Below are positions 42,506-51,212 of a DNA stretch of 64,000 bases, one piece after another. Position 1 is the stretch's first letter, and the number at the start of each line of letters is the position of its first letter. Made by a program: the position numbers and the translations under genes. The notes under the pieces were generated by a model that saw only the letters and a list, made by a program, of their open reading frames with translations, did not search any database and was not told the DNA's origin. The stretch comes from Yaniella flava (GTDB lineage Bacteria > Actinomycetota > Actinomycetes > Actinomycetales > Micrococcaceae): NCBI RefSeq assembly GCF_039529295.1, contig NZ_BAAAMN010000007.1:29060-93059 (forward strand). Reading direction: 5' to 3'.

Positions 42506-44008
42506 ATGACTCAACTTCTCGATATCCTTGATCAAATCAGTTCCTTCGTCTGGGGGCCGTTCTTCCTCATCCCCCTACTGCTCGGCGTGGGACTGTATCT
42601 CACCTTCCGCCTGGGCGGCCTGCAGTTCACTAAACTGCTCCCGGCACTCAAGCTTGGGATCATTAAGCGCAACGACCCCGGCTCCGAAGGCGACATTTCC
42701 CAGTTCCAAGCGCTCACGACGGCGTTGGCCGCAACCATTGGAACAGGAAACATCGTCGGCGTTGCCACCGCCCTGGCCATCGGCGGCCCGGGCGCTCTGT
42801 TCTGGATGTGGGTCACCGGGCTCGTCGGCATGGCTTCCAAGTACGCAGAAGCCTATCTGGGCGTTCGTTTCCGTGGCACCGACGCCGCTGGCGAGAAATC
42901 CGGTGGCCCGCAGTATTACCTGTCGCGCGGCATTAAGGGCCCGGTTGGCAAGATCCTCGCGTTCGCCTTCGCAATCTTTGCGGTGATCGCATGTTTCGGT
43001 ATCGGCAACATGACCCAGGGCAATGCGATCGCCTCGAATGTGGAAAGTAGCTGGAACATCCCCATTTGGGTCACCGGCCTCATCCTCACCGTGTGCGTGA
43101 TGCTCGTCCTCGTCGGCGGCATCAAATCCATTGGCCGCGTTACAGCGGGCCTCGTCCCTGTTATGGTCATCTTCTACGTCCTGGGTGCGATCTATATTCT
43201 GCTGGCAAACTTGGATGCCCTCCCAGGCGCTTTGGCCCAGGTCTTTACGGATGCGTTCACCGGAACCTCGGCTGCAGGCGGTTTTGCTGGCTCTGCCATT
43301 ATTATTGTCATTCAGTACGGTGTGGCTCGCGGTATGTTCTCCAACGAATCCGGCCTCGGTTCGGCGGCCATTGCGGCTGCTGCAGCACAAACCAGTCACC
43401 CGGTCCGTCAGGGCCTGGTGTCGATGACGCAGACGTTCATCGACACCATCATCGTGGTCAGCTTCACCGGCCTCGTCATCGTGACCACCGGTACATGGAG
43501 TCACACGGATCCGAATACGGGCGAACAGCTCGATGCATCGTTGATGACCGGCGAAGCATTTAGTAACGGCCTCCCGGGACAATGGGGCCACTGGGTCGTC
43601 ACGATTGGCCTGGTACTGTTCGCGTTTTCAACCATGCTCTCGTGGTCGTACTACGGCGAGCGCAACATTGAGCGCCTCTTTGGCCGTCGCCTCGTGATGC
43701 CCTTCCGGGTGTTTTTCTCGTTGATCGTCTTCGTTGGTGCCACGGCAGAACTCGAAGTGGTGTGGCTGTTCTCCGATATCTTCAACGGGTTGATGGCGCT
43801 ACCGAACCTCATCGGTCTAGCAATATTGTCTGGTCTCATCGCTCGCGAGACGAAGCATTATCTCAAGCACGATCCGAAACTGGAAGCAGATGCGGACCAG
43901 ATCGAGGCGTTCATGGCCGGCCGACCCGGCTGGGATGAGTGGAAGTCCGGCGACGTCATCGGCTCATCACATAATTACGGTGTCGGCAAGAACGCCCCAC
44001 CCTCCTAG
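42506..44008 (+). CDS. Alanine/glycine:cation symporter (AGCS family)
   Basis: 500 residues with about ten to eleven membrane helices. Family sequences are FQALTTALAATIGTGNIVGV (the AGCS signature), KYAEAYLGVRFRGTDAAGEK, GGPQYYLSRG, GMFSNESGLGSAAIAAAAA and WSYYGERNIERLFG. It takes up alanine or glycine with sodium or protons. Monocistronic, with GGGG about 13 bases before ATG 42506 and the -10-like TATGCT upstream at 42421-42426. Confidence 0.94.
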   Translation: MTQLLDILDQISSFVWGPFFLIPLLLGVGLYLTFRLGGLQFTKLLPALKLGIIKRNDPGSEGDISQFQALTTALAATIGTGNIVGVATALAIGGPGALFWMWVTGLVGMASKYAEAYLGVRFRGTDAAGEKSGGPQYYLSRGIKGPVGKILAFAFAIFAVIACFGIGNMTQGNAIASNVESSWNIPIWVTGLILTVCVMLVLVGGIKSIGRVTAGLVPVMVIFYVLGAIYILLANLDALPGALAQVFTDAFTGTSAAGGFAGSAIIIVIQYGVARGMFSNESGLGSAAIAAAAAQTSHPVRQGLVSMTQTFIDTIIVVSFTGLVIVTTGTWSHTDPNTGEQLDASLMTGEAFSNGLPGQWGHWVVTIGLVLFAFSTMLSWSYYGERNIERLFGRRLVMPFRVFFSLIVFVGATAELEVVWLFSDIFNGLMALPNLIGLAILSGLIARETKHYLKHDPKLEADADQIEAFMAGRPGWDEWKSGDVIGSSHNYGVGKNAPPS

Positions 44009-44110
44009 CAGTTACACAGGGGTAGACGGTCCACGTCATGGGCCCGTAGCGTTGCGAAGCACCAGGCCCTCGAAGGGAACCGGCCCAGGGCCGACAACCA
44101 GGAGGTAATC

Positions 44111-44326
44111 ATGGTCGATAATATTTATAACATCACCGAAATCGTTGGCACTTCGCCCGACGGTACAGATACCGCTATTGCCAATGCCATCGAAGAAGCG
44201 TCCAAAACCCTGCACAATCTCGACTGGTTTGAGGTGCAATCCATCCGCGGAAATCTCAGCGAAGGCCATGTGGTCGACTGGCAGGTCACCATCAAGATCG
44301 GTTTCCGCCACGAAGCAAAGAAATAG
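44111..44326 (+). CDS. Dodecin family flavin-binding protein
   Basis: 71 residues: NIYNITEIVGTSPDGTDTAI, NLDWFEVQSIRGNL (the Trp that stacks on the flavin) and WQVTIKIGFRHE. Dodecins form twelve-subunit hollow spheres that store riboflavin or FMN (in actinobacteria also CoA-bound flavin pairs). AGGAGGT stands 5 bases before ATG 44111, a very strong ribosome site. Length as expected. Confidence 0.95.
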   Translation: MVDNIYNITEIVGTSPDGTDTAIANAIEEASKTLHNLDWFEVQSIRGNLSEGHVVDWQVTIKIGFRHEAKK

Positions 44327-44350
44327 GAACGTCCTCAACGACGCAAACAT

Positions 44351-44382
44351 ACGCGGTGCAGCCAACCAAAGCTGCACCGCGT
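44351..44382. terminator. Perfect 12-bp hairpin between dodecin and a small membrane protein
   Basis: ACGCGGTGCAGC (44351-44362) pairs exactly with GCTGCACCGCGT (44371-44382), with an 8-base loop. No T-run. It ends 10 bases before the next start codon and could either end the dodecin message or mask that start. Confidence 0.6.
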
Positions 44383-44392
44383 CGGCCTGATC

Positions 44393-44602
44393 ATGGCGCT
44401 GGTGGTTGCGGTGTTGGGCATCCTCGGGACGTCGATGAACGTCATGCAGCTGGATGAACCATTCGCCGGTGATGCCGAACGTCCTGCCGCAGTGATCACC
44501 AGCACGCTGACCTTCATCCCGCTGATCATTTATGTGATCGTCGGGGTTCCCACCATGGTCCTGGCACGCAGGCGAGACAGCATGGAACGACCAGTCCACT
44601 AG
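44393..44602 (+). CDS. Small membrane protein, two helices
   Basis: 69 residues with two hydrophobic stretches (MALVVAVLGILGTSMNVMQL and ITSTLTFIPLIIYVIVGVPTMVLA) and a basic C-terminus. No family recognised. ATG 44393 has no ribosome site; a stable hairpin lies just upstream. No other usual start codon is available in frame. Coding potential is supported by the helices and codon use only. Confidence 0.5.
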   Translation: MALVVAVLGILGTSMNVMQLDEPFAGDAERPAAVITSTLTFIPLIIYVIVGVPTMVLARRRDSMERPVH

Positions 44603-44826
44603 GAGGTTCAAAGGTTGAGCTTGGAGATGTCTATGGCGGCTGTAAATCGTGGTATAAAAATCGGAGGCTACTCACCAAACTCCCGGAGATCTAGAGACAA
44701 TGCTACGACCTCCGAGACTGACCCATCGCATGAAGCTGTGACAGGCTTACTCGTTATAATCACCGCATTACTGTGGGGGCGCCAACCATCTATGCCTCAA
44801 GTCATTCAGAAGTGTAATCATGAAGT
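44603..44826. other. Intergenic region with a promoter before the DUF6308 gene
   Basis: About 220 bp of lower GC. TATAAT (44755-44760) is a consensus -10 box and probably drives the next gene; no clear -35 box. A 71-codon open frame here (44615-44830) has no family or codon bias and is not called. Confidence 0.45.
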
Positions 44827-45516
44827 ATGACTAACTACGTTTACGAATCCTCTGAAGTCGAAGAATCCGTCCTCTCCCGGGCAGTAGAACTCACCCTGAT
44901 TGTTCTCAATGACCCAGATACCCCTAACAAACTCGCGAAATATTATGATCCTGCTGGAGATTACGTAGGGGCATCATTTGTAACGTTGGAACCACATAAC
45001 GCGGATCGTCTAACGTCTTCGGATCTCATGGCGACATCAATGTTAAATGTTGGCTTTCCTGCAAGTGCCATCCGAAGGCTGCTCCAAGACACTCAAAATC
45101 AAGCCGACATAAGCGAAAAGCTGCGCGCATTACCCAGCTGTTCATTAGAAGACACGACTACAGACGACCTTGATCTGATGGGCGAGCTCTACAGCATGGT
45201 CAAACCTCTTCTTGCTGATGGTTACTCCAAGACTTCCAATCGTTGGGTAACCACAAGCAAACTTCTTGCTAGAAAACGGCCGAGCCTTTTTCCTGTTAGA
45301 GATCGAGTAGTATGTGGCTACCTCGACATCATGCCATTAAAAGACTATCGAAAAGACTGGCAAGTGTTTCGGCATCTGATGCAAAACGAACGCGTTAGAC
45401 AACGTCTCGCCGAGCTACCGTCAGAGACGGTACATGCAGCTCTAGACTCGGATCCTATCTTGGACACAGAACCACTGCGCATTCTCGATGCTGCCCTCTG
45501 GATGTACGCTCGCTAA
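44827..45516 (+). CDS. DUF6308 family protein
   Basis: 229 residues. It matches the DUF6308 layout: an N-terminal ND-motif region (YYDPAGDYVGASFVTL), TSSDLMATSMLNVGFPASAI, KLLARKRPSLFPVRDRVV and the C-terminal LRILDAALWMYAR. Function unknown; the KLLARKRP and LDAALWM pieces suggest a helical nucleic-acid-binding or nuclease-like fold, but that is a guess. GC is visibly lower than in neighbouring genes and the gene has its own strong -10 box, both consistent with recent transfer. Confidence 0.78.
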   Translation: MTNYVYESSEVEESVLSRAVELTLIVLNDPDTPNKLAKYYDPAGDYVGASFVTLEPHNADRLTSSDLMATSMLNVGFPASAIRRLLQDTQNQADISEKLRALPSCSLEDTTTDDLDLMGELYSMVKPLLADGYSKTSNRWVTTSKLLARKRPSLFPVRDRVVCGYLDIMPLKDYRKDWQVFRHLMQNERVRQRLAELPSETVHAALDSDPILDTEPLRILDAALWMYAR

Positions 45517-45631
45517 GAGACGTCCCCTTCGCGCATGCGTCGCGAAGCGCAGTAGAGACCCGGCTCCGGTGTTCTCCGTCGTTGACCAGCGCTAACGGGG
45601 AGCTGTTGTGAGCAGCTGCCTCACAGGTGTC

Positions 45632-46792
45632 TTAGAACCCGCGGGCGATGAGTTCTTTCATGACTTCGTTGGTGCCTGCGTAGATTTGCTGGACTCGGGC
45701 GCCGGCGTACATGCGGGCGATGGGGTATTCCATCATGAAGCCGTATCCACCCCACAGTTGCAGGCACCGGTCGAGCACCGAGTTCTGGACATCGGTTGCC
45801 CAGTATTTGGCGGCTGATGCCTGCTCAGTGGTCAGGTTGCCTTTGTCGTGTTCGGCAATGCAATAGTCGATGAAGGTTTTTGTTGCCAGCACCTCGGTTG
45901 CACACTCAGCCAGGGTGAATTTCGTATTCTGGAAATCCATGACGGTCTGACCGAACAGTTTGCGCTCCTTCGTGTATTCGATGGTCTGACGAACGGCAGT
46001 CTCGGCTTGGCCAACGGCGGTGATCGCCACTGCCAGACGCTCCTGCGGCAGCTGCTGCATCAACTGGCGAAAGCCCTGGCCGTCGCCTGCTGCCCCACCG
46101 ATAATATTGGCGGCGGGGACGCGCATGTCGGTGAAGGACAGTTCGCGAGTATCTTGTCCGTGCGCACCGAGTTTATCGAGCACCCGGCCACGCGCGAATC
46201 CCTCGAGACCATCAGTTTCGGCGACGACCAACGAAACACCCTTGCCTCCTGGCTGCTCGTTGGTGCGAGCAACGATCACAATCAAGTTCGCCTGGGAACC
46301 GTTGGTAATGAACGTCTTGGAACCGTTAATGAGCAGGTCATCGCCGTCGGGCGTACCGGTCGTGCGGATGGCTTGAAGATCTGAGCCGGTGGTCGGTTCG
46401 GTCATCGCAATGGCGGCAACCATTTCACCACTTGCCAGCTTGGGCAGCCAGCGCTGCTTCTGCTCTTCGGTTCCGTAGGCGACGATGTAGTGGGCGACGA
46501 TGGTCGAGTGGATGCTGTAACCCCAGGAGTCGTCACCGGCCAGCCCCTGTTCGTAGAGGATGGCAGCTTCGTGCGAAAAGTCTGCGCCGCCGCCACCGTA
46601 TTCTTCAGGGATAGACACCAGCAACAGACCGTTATCGCCCGCCTTATTCCAGAGTTCGCGGTCTACTTCGTGATTTTCGGCGAAGCGTTCCTGATGCGGG
46701 GTGAGCTCGCTGGCCATGAAGTCCCGGGCCATCGCACGCAGATCGGCATGCTCTTCCGTTTCCCAAACTGAGGTGTAGTTATCCAGAATCAT
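45632..46792 (-). CDS. Acyl-CoA dehydrogenase
   Basis: 386 residues with the full family set: AIAMTEPTTGSDLQAI, TFITNGSQANLIVIVARTN, FTDMRVPAANIIGG, ECATEVLATKTFIDYCIAEH and the C-terminal QLWGGYGFMMEYPIARMYAG, ending QIYAGTNEVMKELIA (catalytic Glu in the QxYxGT region or nearby). It oxidises acyl-CoA to enoyl-CoA and donates electrons to ETF. It is the last gene of the etfB-etfA-cytochrome b operon (10 bp after the cytochrome). Start ATG 46792 follows AAGGGG by 6 bases. Confidence 0.93.
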   Translation of the reverse strand: MILDNYTSVWETEEHADLRAMARDFMASELTPHQERFAENHEVDRELWNKAGDNGLLLVSIPEEYGGGGADFSHEAAILYEQGLAGDDSWGYSIHSTIVAHYIVAYGTEEQKQRWLPKLASGEMVAAIAMTEPTTGSDLQAIRTTGTPDGDDLLINGSKTFITNGSQANLIVIVARTNEQPGGKGVSLVVAETDGLEGFARGRVLDKLGAHGQDTRELSFTDMRVPAANIIGGAAGDGQGFRQLMQQLPQERLAVAITAVGQAETAVRQTIEYTKERKLFGQTVMDFQNTKFTLAECATEVLATKTFIDYCIAEHDKGNLTTEQASAAKYWATDVQNSVLDRCLQLWGGYGFMMEYPIARMYAGARVQQIYAGTNEVMKELIARGF

Positions 46793-46802
46793 TGATTTCC
46801 CC

Positions 46803-48638
46803 TTAGCGAGTTGAGACCTGTCCGGTCTTTTCGGCAACTGGTGCGATAAAGATAGGTTTGATCAACCAGGCTACCCCAACGGTGACGGCTACAGATACTG
46901 CAAAGACCGCAATACCCCACCAATCACTGGCATCTCGGGCCGTGAAGATCATGTTCAGGTTGCTCAGCACACCGGTAGTGAACACCAGGAACAGGTGGAC
47001 GATGATGAACAGGATGAAGTAGATCATCGTGAAGAAGTGGGCTTTGCGCGCCACAGGTAGCGGGAAGGCCTTGTTGATGCGTTCAGCCTTTTGTGGCCAC
47101 CAGGTGGACATCCGCAGGCCGGTTAGCACTGCGATCGGGGCGGCAATAAAGACCGTGAGGAAATAGGTCGTGATCTGTAGCGCGTTGTAGTAGATCCACG
47201 AGTTTTCTTCGGGCCAATCCAGTGAGACGTATTGCAACCCAGCCGAGACAATGTTCGGGAAGATATCCCAGTTGCTGGGCACGATACGCATCCAGTGACC
47301 GGTGGCAAACACCATGATGTAGAAGAACAAACCGTTGAGCACCCACAGCACGTTGAACGATTGGTGGATCCACTGCTGGATGGAGACTTTTGCCGGGGTG
47401 TTGGTTTTGCCCGGCGAAAAGAATCCGCCCTTATTGGCTGTCCAGTACGCCTCAGGCCGATCCTGGTTTCGTATCAACAGGCCAGACCTGATGACCATGA
47501 CGATGATGAAGAAGTTGAAGAAGTGCTGCCATCCGACCCAGGCAGGCATGCCCGCCTCGACGCCGTCAGGGTGGGTCGGTGTGCCGTCGTAGGTGGCAAT
47601 GAACTCGGCCACTGGGTCTAGGGTGCGTAACCATTGAACCAACAGCACGAACCCTGCAGCAACCACGGCCACGATTCCCAAAGTGATGAGCACCTTGCGG
47701 GCTTTTGACGGCTCCTTGACGACATCCTTCTCGACGGTCTTGGTTGCCGCTGGCTTCTGGGCCGGTGGTGGGGTCACCACATCTGGCGTCTTGACCTCTG
47801 GCTCAGCAGCCTGGGCTGCCGGTTGTTGCGCAGCAGGCTCAGTCGGCGCAGCCGCGGGTGCGCCCATGCGCCTTCGCGGCGCCTTCGCTGTCGCCGGTGC
47901 AGGTTGCTCGGCGGACGCCGCTGGTTCTTGGGCAGGGGTCTCTGGCTCGGGTGCCACTGCGGCGGGCGCAGAATCGGGGTGGCCCACCTGCAGTGGTTGC
48001 CAACCGGTCATACGACGACGCGGAAGGTCTTCGGTCACCGGTGCCGGAGCAGCTGCGGCAGCCTTGGACGCCGGTTGCGCTGTCTCAGCGGGTGACTCGG
48101 CCGTCGCTGGTGCCGCTGACGCTACAGGTGCAGGTGAGGACGATGGTGCGGTAGCGCGTGCATGGCGGGCGACAGACAGTGGTTGCCAACCGGCCATGCG
48201 GCGCCGTGGGATGCTTGGATCCTGAATCGGGCCGGAGGGTGCCGCCGGTTGAGCAACAGGCTCCGCTGGGGCGGCTTCTGATAGCTCGTGAGTAGGGTCC
48301 GACACTTCCTGCGCCGGTGCTGCTGACGCGACAGCAGCAGTCGGAGCGGCAGTGTTGGCAACGGTCAACGGCTGCCATCCGACCATCCGGCGTCGTGGCA
48401 CATCAGGATCTTGCACTGGCCCGGATACTGCGACTGGCTGGTCCGTAGTCACTGCAGGTGCTTCAGCAACTGGTTGTTCGGCCTGCGGGGCCACTTGCGA
48501 GGTAGCAGGTGCGACAGCAGGTTCCGGTGCGGTCTGCTCCACGGGTGTGTCAGGTTGAGCCGGCGGTTGTGATTCCAATGGTGCGTCGTGATTTTCGACG
48601 GCCAATGGACTCCACCCGACCATGCGACGTTTCGACAT
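46803..48638 (-). CDS. Cytochrome b561-like membrane protein with N-terminal RRRMxGWxPL repeats
   Basis: 611 residues in two parts. Residues 1-310 are Pro/Ala/Glu-rich and carry the motif RRMVGWSPLAV at 4-14, then PRRRM-GWQPL-V at 81-93, 144-156 and 206-218, and a degenerate PRRRM at 254-258. Spacing is 62-63 residues, and the block SGP-QDP precedes two copies. Residues 315-611 form about six membrane helices with four histidines placed for two b haems: GWQHFFNFF, IHQSFNVLW, KAHFFTMIY and VHLFLVF. It lies between etfA (5 bp) and the acyl-CoA dehydrogenase (10 bp). The inferred role is to pass electrons from ETF to menaquinone. The motif repeats are unexplained. Confidence 0.82.
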   Translation of the reverse strand: MSKRRMVGWSPLAVENHDAPLESQPPAQPDTPVEQTAPEPAVAPATSQVAPQAEQPVAEAPAVTTDQPVAVSGPVQDPDVPRRRMVGWQPLTVANTAAPTAAVASAAPAQEVSDPTHELSEAAPAEPVAQPAAPSGPIQDPSIPRRRMAGWQPLSVARHARATAPSSSPAPVASAAPATAESPAETAQPASKAAAAAPAPVTEDLPRRRMTGWQPLQVGHPDSAPAAVAPEPETPAQEPAASAEQPAPATAKAPRRRMGAPAAAPTEPAAQQPAAQAAEPEVKTPDVVTPPPAQKPAATKTVEKDVVKEPSKARKVLITLGIVAVVAAGFVLLVQWLRTLDPVAEFIATYDGTPTHPDGVEAGMPAWVGWQHFFNFFIIVMVIRSGLLIRNQDRPEAYWTANKGGFFSPGKTNTPAKVSIQQWIHQSFNVLWVLNGLFFYIMVFATGHWMRIVPSNWDIFPNIVSAGLQYVSLDWPEENSWIYYNALQITTYFLTVFIAAPIAVLTGLRMSTWWPQKAERINKAFPLPVARKAHFFTMIYFILFIIVHLFLVFTTGVLSNLNMIFTARDASDWWGIAVFAVSVAVTVGVAWLIKPIFIAPVAEKTGQVSTR

Positions 48639-48643
48639 AGATA

Positions 48644-49591
48644 TCAGCTTTTACGAGTTTTGAGTTCGTCAACAATTTGCGGCACGACCTCGAAGAGGTC
48701 TCCGACCACACCGAAGTCGGCGACTTCAAAAATTGGTGCGTCCCCATCTTTGTTGATGGCGATAATGGTCTTGGCGGTCTGCATACCGGCCAGGTGCTGG
48801 ATGGCTCCAGAAATGCCCACGGCAATGTAGAGCTCCGGCGACACGGAGACGCCGGTTTGACCAACCTGCAGGTTATGTGGCACATACCCGGAGTCCACTG
48901 CGGCACGTGAGGCGCCGATGGCGGCATTGAACTGGTCGGCAAGATCTTCGATAATCTGGAAGTTCTCTTCGGAACCGACGCCGCGACCACCAGACACTAC
49001 AACGTTTGCGGCATTTAGCGCGGGACGATCCGAGCCGGCCTCGACTGCTTCAGCAGAAACAACGGTCGCACCAGGTGCAGTCTGGACTTCAACGTCTGAG
49101 TTCACCACGGCCGGGTCAGCCACCGCCTCTGCCCGATCTTCAATCGCACCGGGACGCACGGTGGCAATCATCAGACCACCCTCAACCGTGGATTCCGTGT
49201 TGTAGTCACCACCAAAAATGGCGTGTTGCACGACGGCTTCCTGGCCGTCAGCATCCCAATAGATACCGGTTGCATCCGCAGCAACCGCACCCTTGGCAGC
49301 AACCGCTATACGACCTGAAATCGCTGCATTGATCGGCAAATGCGCAACAAGCAGCAGGGAGGCACCGTAGTGGCGTACTGCCGCAACACCTGCGGCAACC
49401 TGTGCACTACCCAGCTGATCTTCGGGGCCGGTATGGACAAATACTTCGGTGGCGCCTGCGGAGCCGAGCGCGGCAAGCGTGCCGGCGTCCGGGGTTTCGG
49501 TCACTACGGCCACGGGATCACCAATGGTCGAGGCAGCACCCAGGACTTCGGCGGGGTCAGCGTTTGCTACGAGAGCGAGCACTTTAGACAT
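48644..49591 (-). CDS. etfA: Electron transfer flavoprotein subunit alpha
   Basis: 315 residues with the C-terminal FAD-binding sequence typical of EtfA: VVSGGRGVGSEENFQIIEDL, GASRAAVDSGYVPHNLQVGQ, TGVSVSPELYIAVGISGAIQ and AINKDGDAPIFEVADFGVVG. It pairs with EtfB to accept electrons from acyl-CoA dehydrogenases. Second gene of the operon, 12 bp after etfB and 5 bp before the cytochrome. Confidence 0.96.
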   Translation of the reverse strand: MSKVLALVANADPAEVLGAASTIGDPVAVVTETPDAGTLAALGSAGATEVFVHTGPEDQLGSAQVAAGVAAVRHYGASLLLVAHLPINAAISGRIAVAAKGAVAADATGIYWDADGQEAVVQHAIFGGDYNTESTVEGGLMIATVRPGAIEDRAEAVADPAVVNSDVEVQTAPGATVVSAEAVEAGSDRPALNAANVVVSGGRGVGSEENFQIIEDLADQFNAAIGASRAAVDSGYVPHNLQVGQTGVSVSPELYIAVGISGAIQHLAGMQTAKTIIAINKDGDAPIFEVADFGVVGDLFEVVPQIVDELKTRKS

Positions 49592-49603
49592 CTGCGTACT
49601 CCT

Positions 49604-50374
49604 TTAGACGAGGTGCCGGGCGGCAAGGAAATCGACAAGTTCTGTGGCTGCGGTATCGCCGGAAACCTTTTGGCCAGCCTCTTTTGGTGGACGTTCGGCC
49701 GCGGTCACCATCACGCTACGCACATAGGCAGCATCCGGCCCGGCAGCCAGCCCCAGATCAGCCAGCGAAGTCACGGCGATTTCTTTCTTGCGCGCTTCAC
49801 GAATTGCTTTGAAATTGGTGAGTTTCGGCTCACCGGCTTTTTCTGTCAGGGATACCACGGCAGGTGTCGCTGCTGAAAGTGTCAGGCGCTCGGTATCCGT
49901 GTTGGTCACACCCGTGACGGTACCGTCGGCAATCTCAATCGAATCTGCACCAGGAATATGCGGGCGCCCCAGCATCTCAGCGATCATGGCTGGCACCATC
50001 GCTCCGCGGCCGTCAGTTGATTCAGCACCGGAAAGAATCAGATCAGCGTCTTTGGCAGCTTCGGCTAAGACCCGAGCGGTTTGGACCATATCCGAACCCG
50101 CCAGCTCATCATCGACCACGTGGACGGCACGATCTGCTGCCAGAGCCAAGACTTTGCGGATCGATTTATCGGCATCGGCCGGGCCCATCGTCACAGCCAC
50201 CACCTCAGTTGCAGTCCCTGCTTTTTTCAGCTCGGCCGCAACAGCGGAAACACGTTCATCGATCTCGTCGATAATATTTTCCGAGTTCTGACGCGCCAGC
50301 AACCCAGTATCTAACGCAATGTCGCGCTTCTCATAGGTATCTGGCACTTGCTTCACCAACACTACGACTTTCAT
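49604..50374 (-). CDS. etfB: Electron transfer flavoprotein subunit beta
   Basis: 256 residues: VVLVKQVPDTYEKRDIAL at the start, VAVTMGPADADKSIRKVLAL (AMP/FAD-binding loop), ADLILSGAESTDGRGAMVPA and SLTEKAGEPKLTNFKAIREARK (the recognition-loop region) all mark EtfB. First gene of the operon. ATG 50374 was chosen over a GTG six bases earlier because GAGGTGG lies directly upstream. Divergent from a TetR regulator. Confidence 0.96.
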   Translation of the reverse strand: MKVVVLVKQVPDTYEKRDIALDTGLLARQNSENIIDEIDERVSAVAAELKKAGTATEVVAVTMGPADADKSIRKVLALAADRAVHVVDDELAGSDMVQTARVLAEAAKDADLILSGAESTDGRGAMVPAMIAEMLGRPHIPGADSIEIADGTVTGVTNTDTERLTLSAATPAVVSLTEKAGEPKLTNFKAIREARKKEIAVTSLADLGLAAGPDAAYVRSVMVTAAERPPKEAGQKVSGDTAATELVDFLAARHLV

Positions 50375-50400
50375 ATCCACCTCAGAGTGATGTCGTTCAC

Positions 50401-50434
50401 GGAGACTATATCTCCGTACAATACACCGTACAAT
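50401..50434. promoter_or_regulatory. Candidate operator between etfB and the TetR gene
   Basis: GGAGA-ctata-TCTCC (50401-50415) is an exact dyad, and CCGTACAAT is repeated at 50414-50422 and 50426-50434 (12 bases apart). Both lie within 30-60 bp of the etfB start in the divergent region. Confidence 0.55.
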
Positions 50435-50506
50435 TTAGACGTCCAGAAAAGTTTAATAATTACGCTAGCTGTGACATCAAACACGACTGCGTGAAAAGGT
50501 AGACCC

Positions 50507-51091
50507 ATGTCCACTGCAGAACTGAACGCCGACCTCACCGCCAAGGCACGCATCCGTCAAGTAGCCCTCGAGTTATTCGCCCTCAACGGCGCAGACGCCA
50601 CCTCCATGCGAGCAATTTCGTCGCGCGCCGGCGTGACAGTAGGTCTCATCACGCATCACTTTGGCACTAAATCTGGCTTGATACAAGCTGTCGAGGACGA
50701 CATTCTTGCCGGGATTCAACACGCAATTGCCTATAAAGAATCCGACGCTGACGTCGACGTCGTGGTGCGAGCGCTCGACCAACGGTTGTTAGACCACGTG
50801 GCCGAGAATCCACTGGTAGTGGCCTATCTGCGCCGCATGATGCTCATCGAACCCGGGGGCGAAGGCTCTGATCTGACCGAACGCTTCACGCGGATGGCGC
50901 TGGAACAGATCAAGGATTTGCGTCGTCGCGGCATTGCGTCAACCTCACGCGAGGCAGAAGATCAAGTCATGCAAGTAATGCTGGTGCAATTAGGGCAAGT
51001 GCTACTACAACCTTTTTTGCAGCAGATCGCCGGGCACCTCGACCGCGACCCCGAGCAGTATCGTCTCAGCCTTCGCAAAACCAGAAACTGA
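50507..51091 (+). CDS. TetR family transcriptional regulator
   Basis: 194 residues. The helix-turn-helix is at about 12-58 (RIRQVALELFALNGADATSM, ISSRAGVTVGLITHHFGTKS). The C-terminal ligand domain is helical with no clear relation beyond TetR. Divergent from the etf operon, so probably a fatty-acyl-CoA-type sensor controlling it. AAAAGGTAG sits just before ATG 50507. Confidence 0.92.
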   Translation: MSTAELNADLTAKARIRQVALELFALNGADATSMRAISSRAGVTVGLITHHFGTKSGLIQAVEDDILAGIQHAIAYKESDADVDVVVRALDQRLLDHVAENPLVVAYLRRMMLIEPGGEGSDLTERFTRMALEQIKDLRRRGIASTSREAEDQVMQVMLVQLGQVLLQPFLQQIAGHLDRDPEQYRLSLRKTRN

Positions 51092-51102
51092 AGTGGCTTA
51101 AA

Positions 51103-51194
51103 CTCGGTAAAAGGCAGTCTAGAGAGCCGGTAAATAGTAGCGTAGGAACCCGGCAAAAGGTAGTGTAGGAACCCGGTAAACGGTAGTGTAGAAC
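51103..51194. repeat. Four tandem 23-bp repeats
   Basis: Units at 51103-51125, 51126-51148, 51149-51171 and 51172-51194 share the core GGTAAA-nGGTAGTGTAG; the last two differ at about 5 of 23 positions and the first is the most diverged. The array ends 18 bp before the start codon of the ATPase remnant, within its promoter and leader. It reads as an operator array; it is not a CRISPR array since there are no spacers. Confidence 0.8.
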
Positions 51195-51212
51195 ACCTGA
51201 CAAGGAGTTTCT

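Noticed and set aside
44615..44830. 71-codon open frame
   Set aside because: Composition of the product is not protein-like and it overlaps the promoter and start of the DUF6308 gene.
47683..48225. 180-codon frame antisense to the cytochrome b repeat tail
   Set aside because: Ala/Gly-rich shadow of the low-complexity Pro/Ala region on the opposite strand.
51103..51194. Tandem repeats as a CRISPR array
   Set aside because: The 23-bp units abut with no spacers and no cas genes are present.
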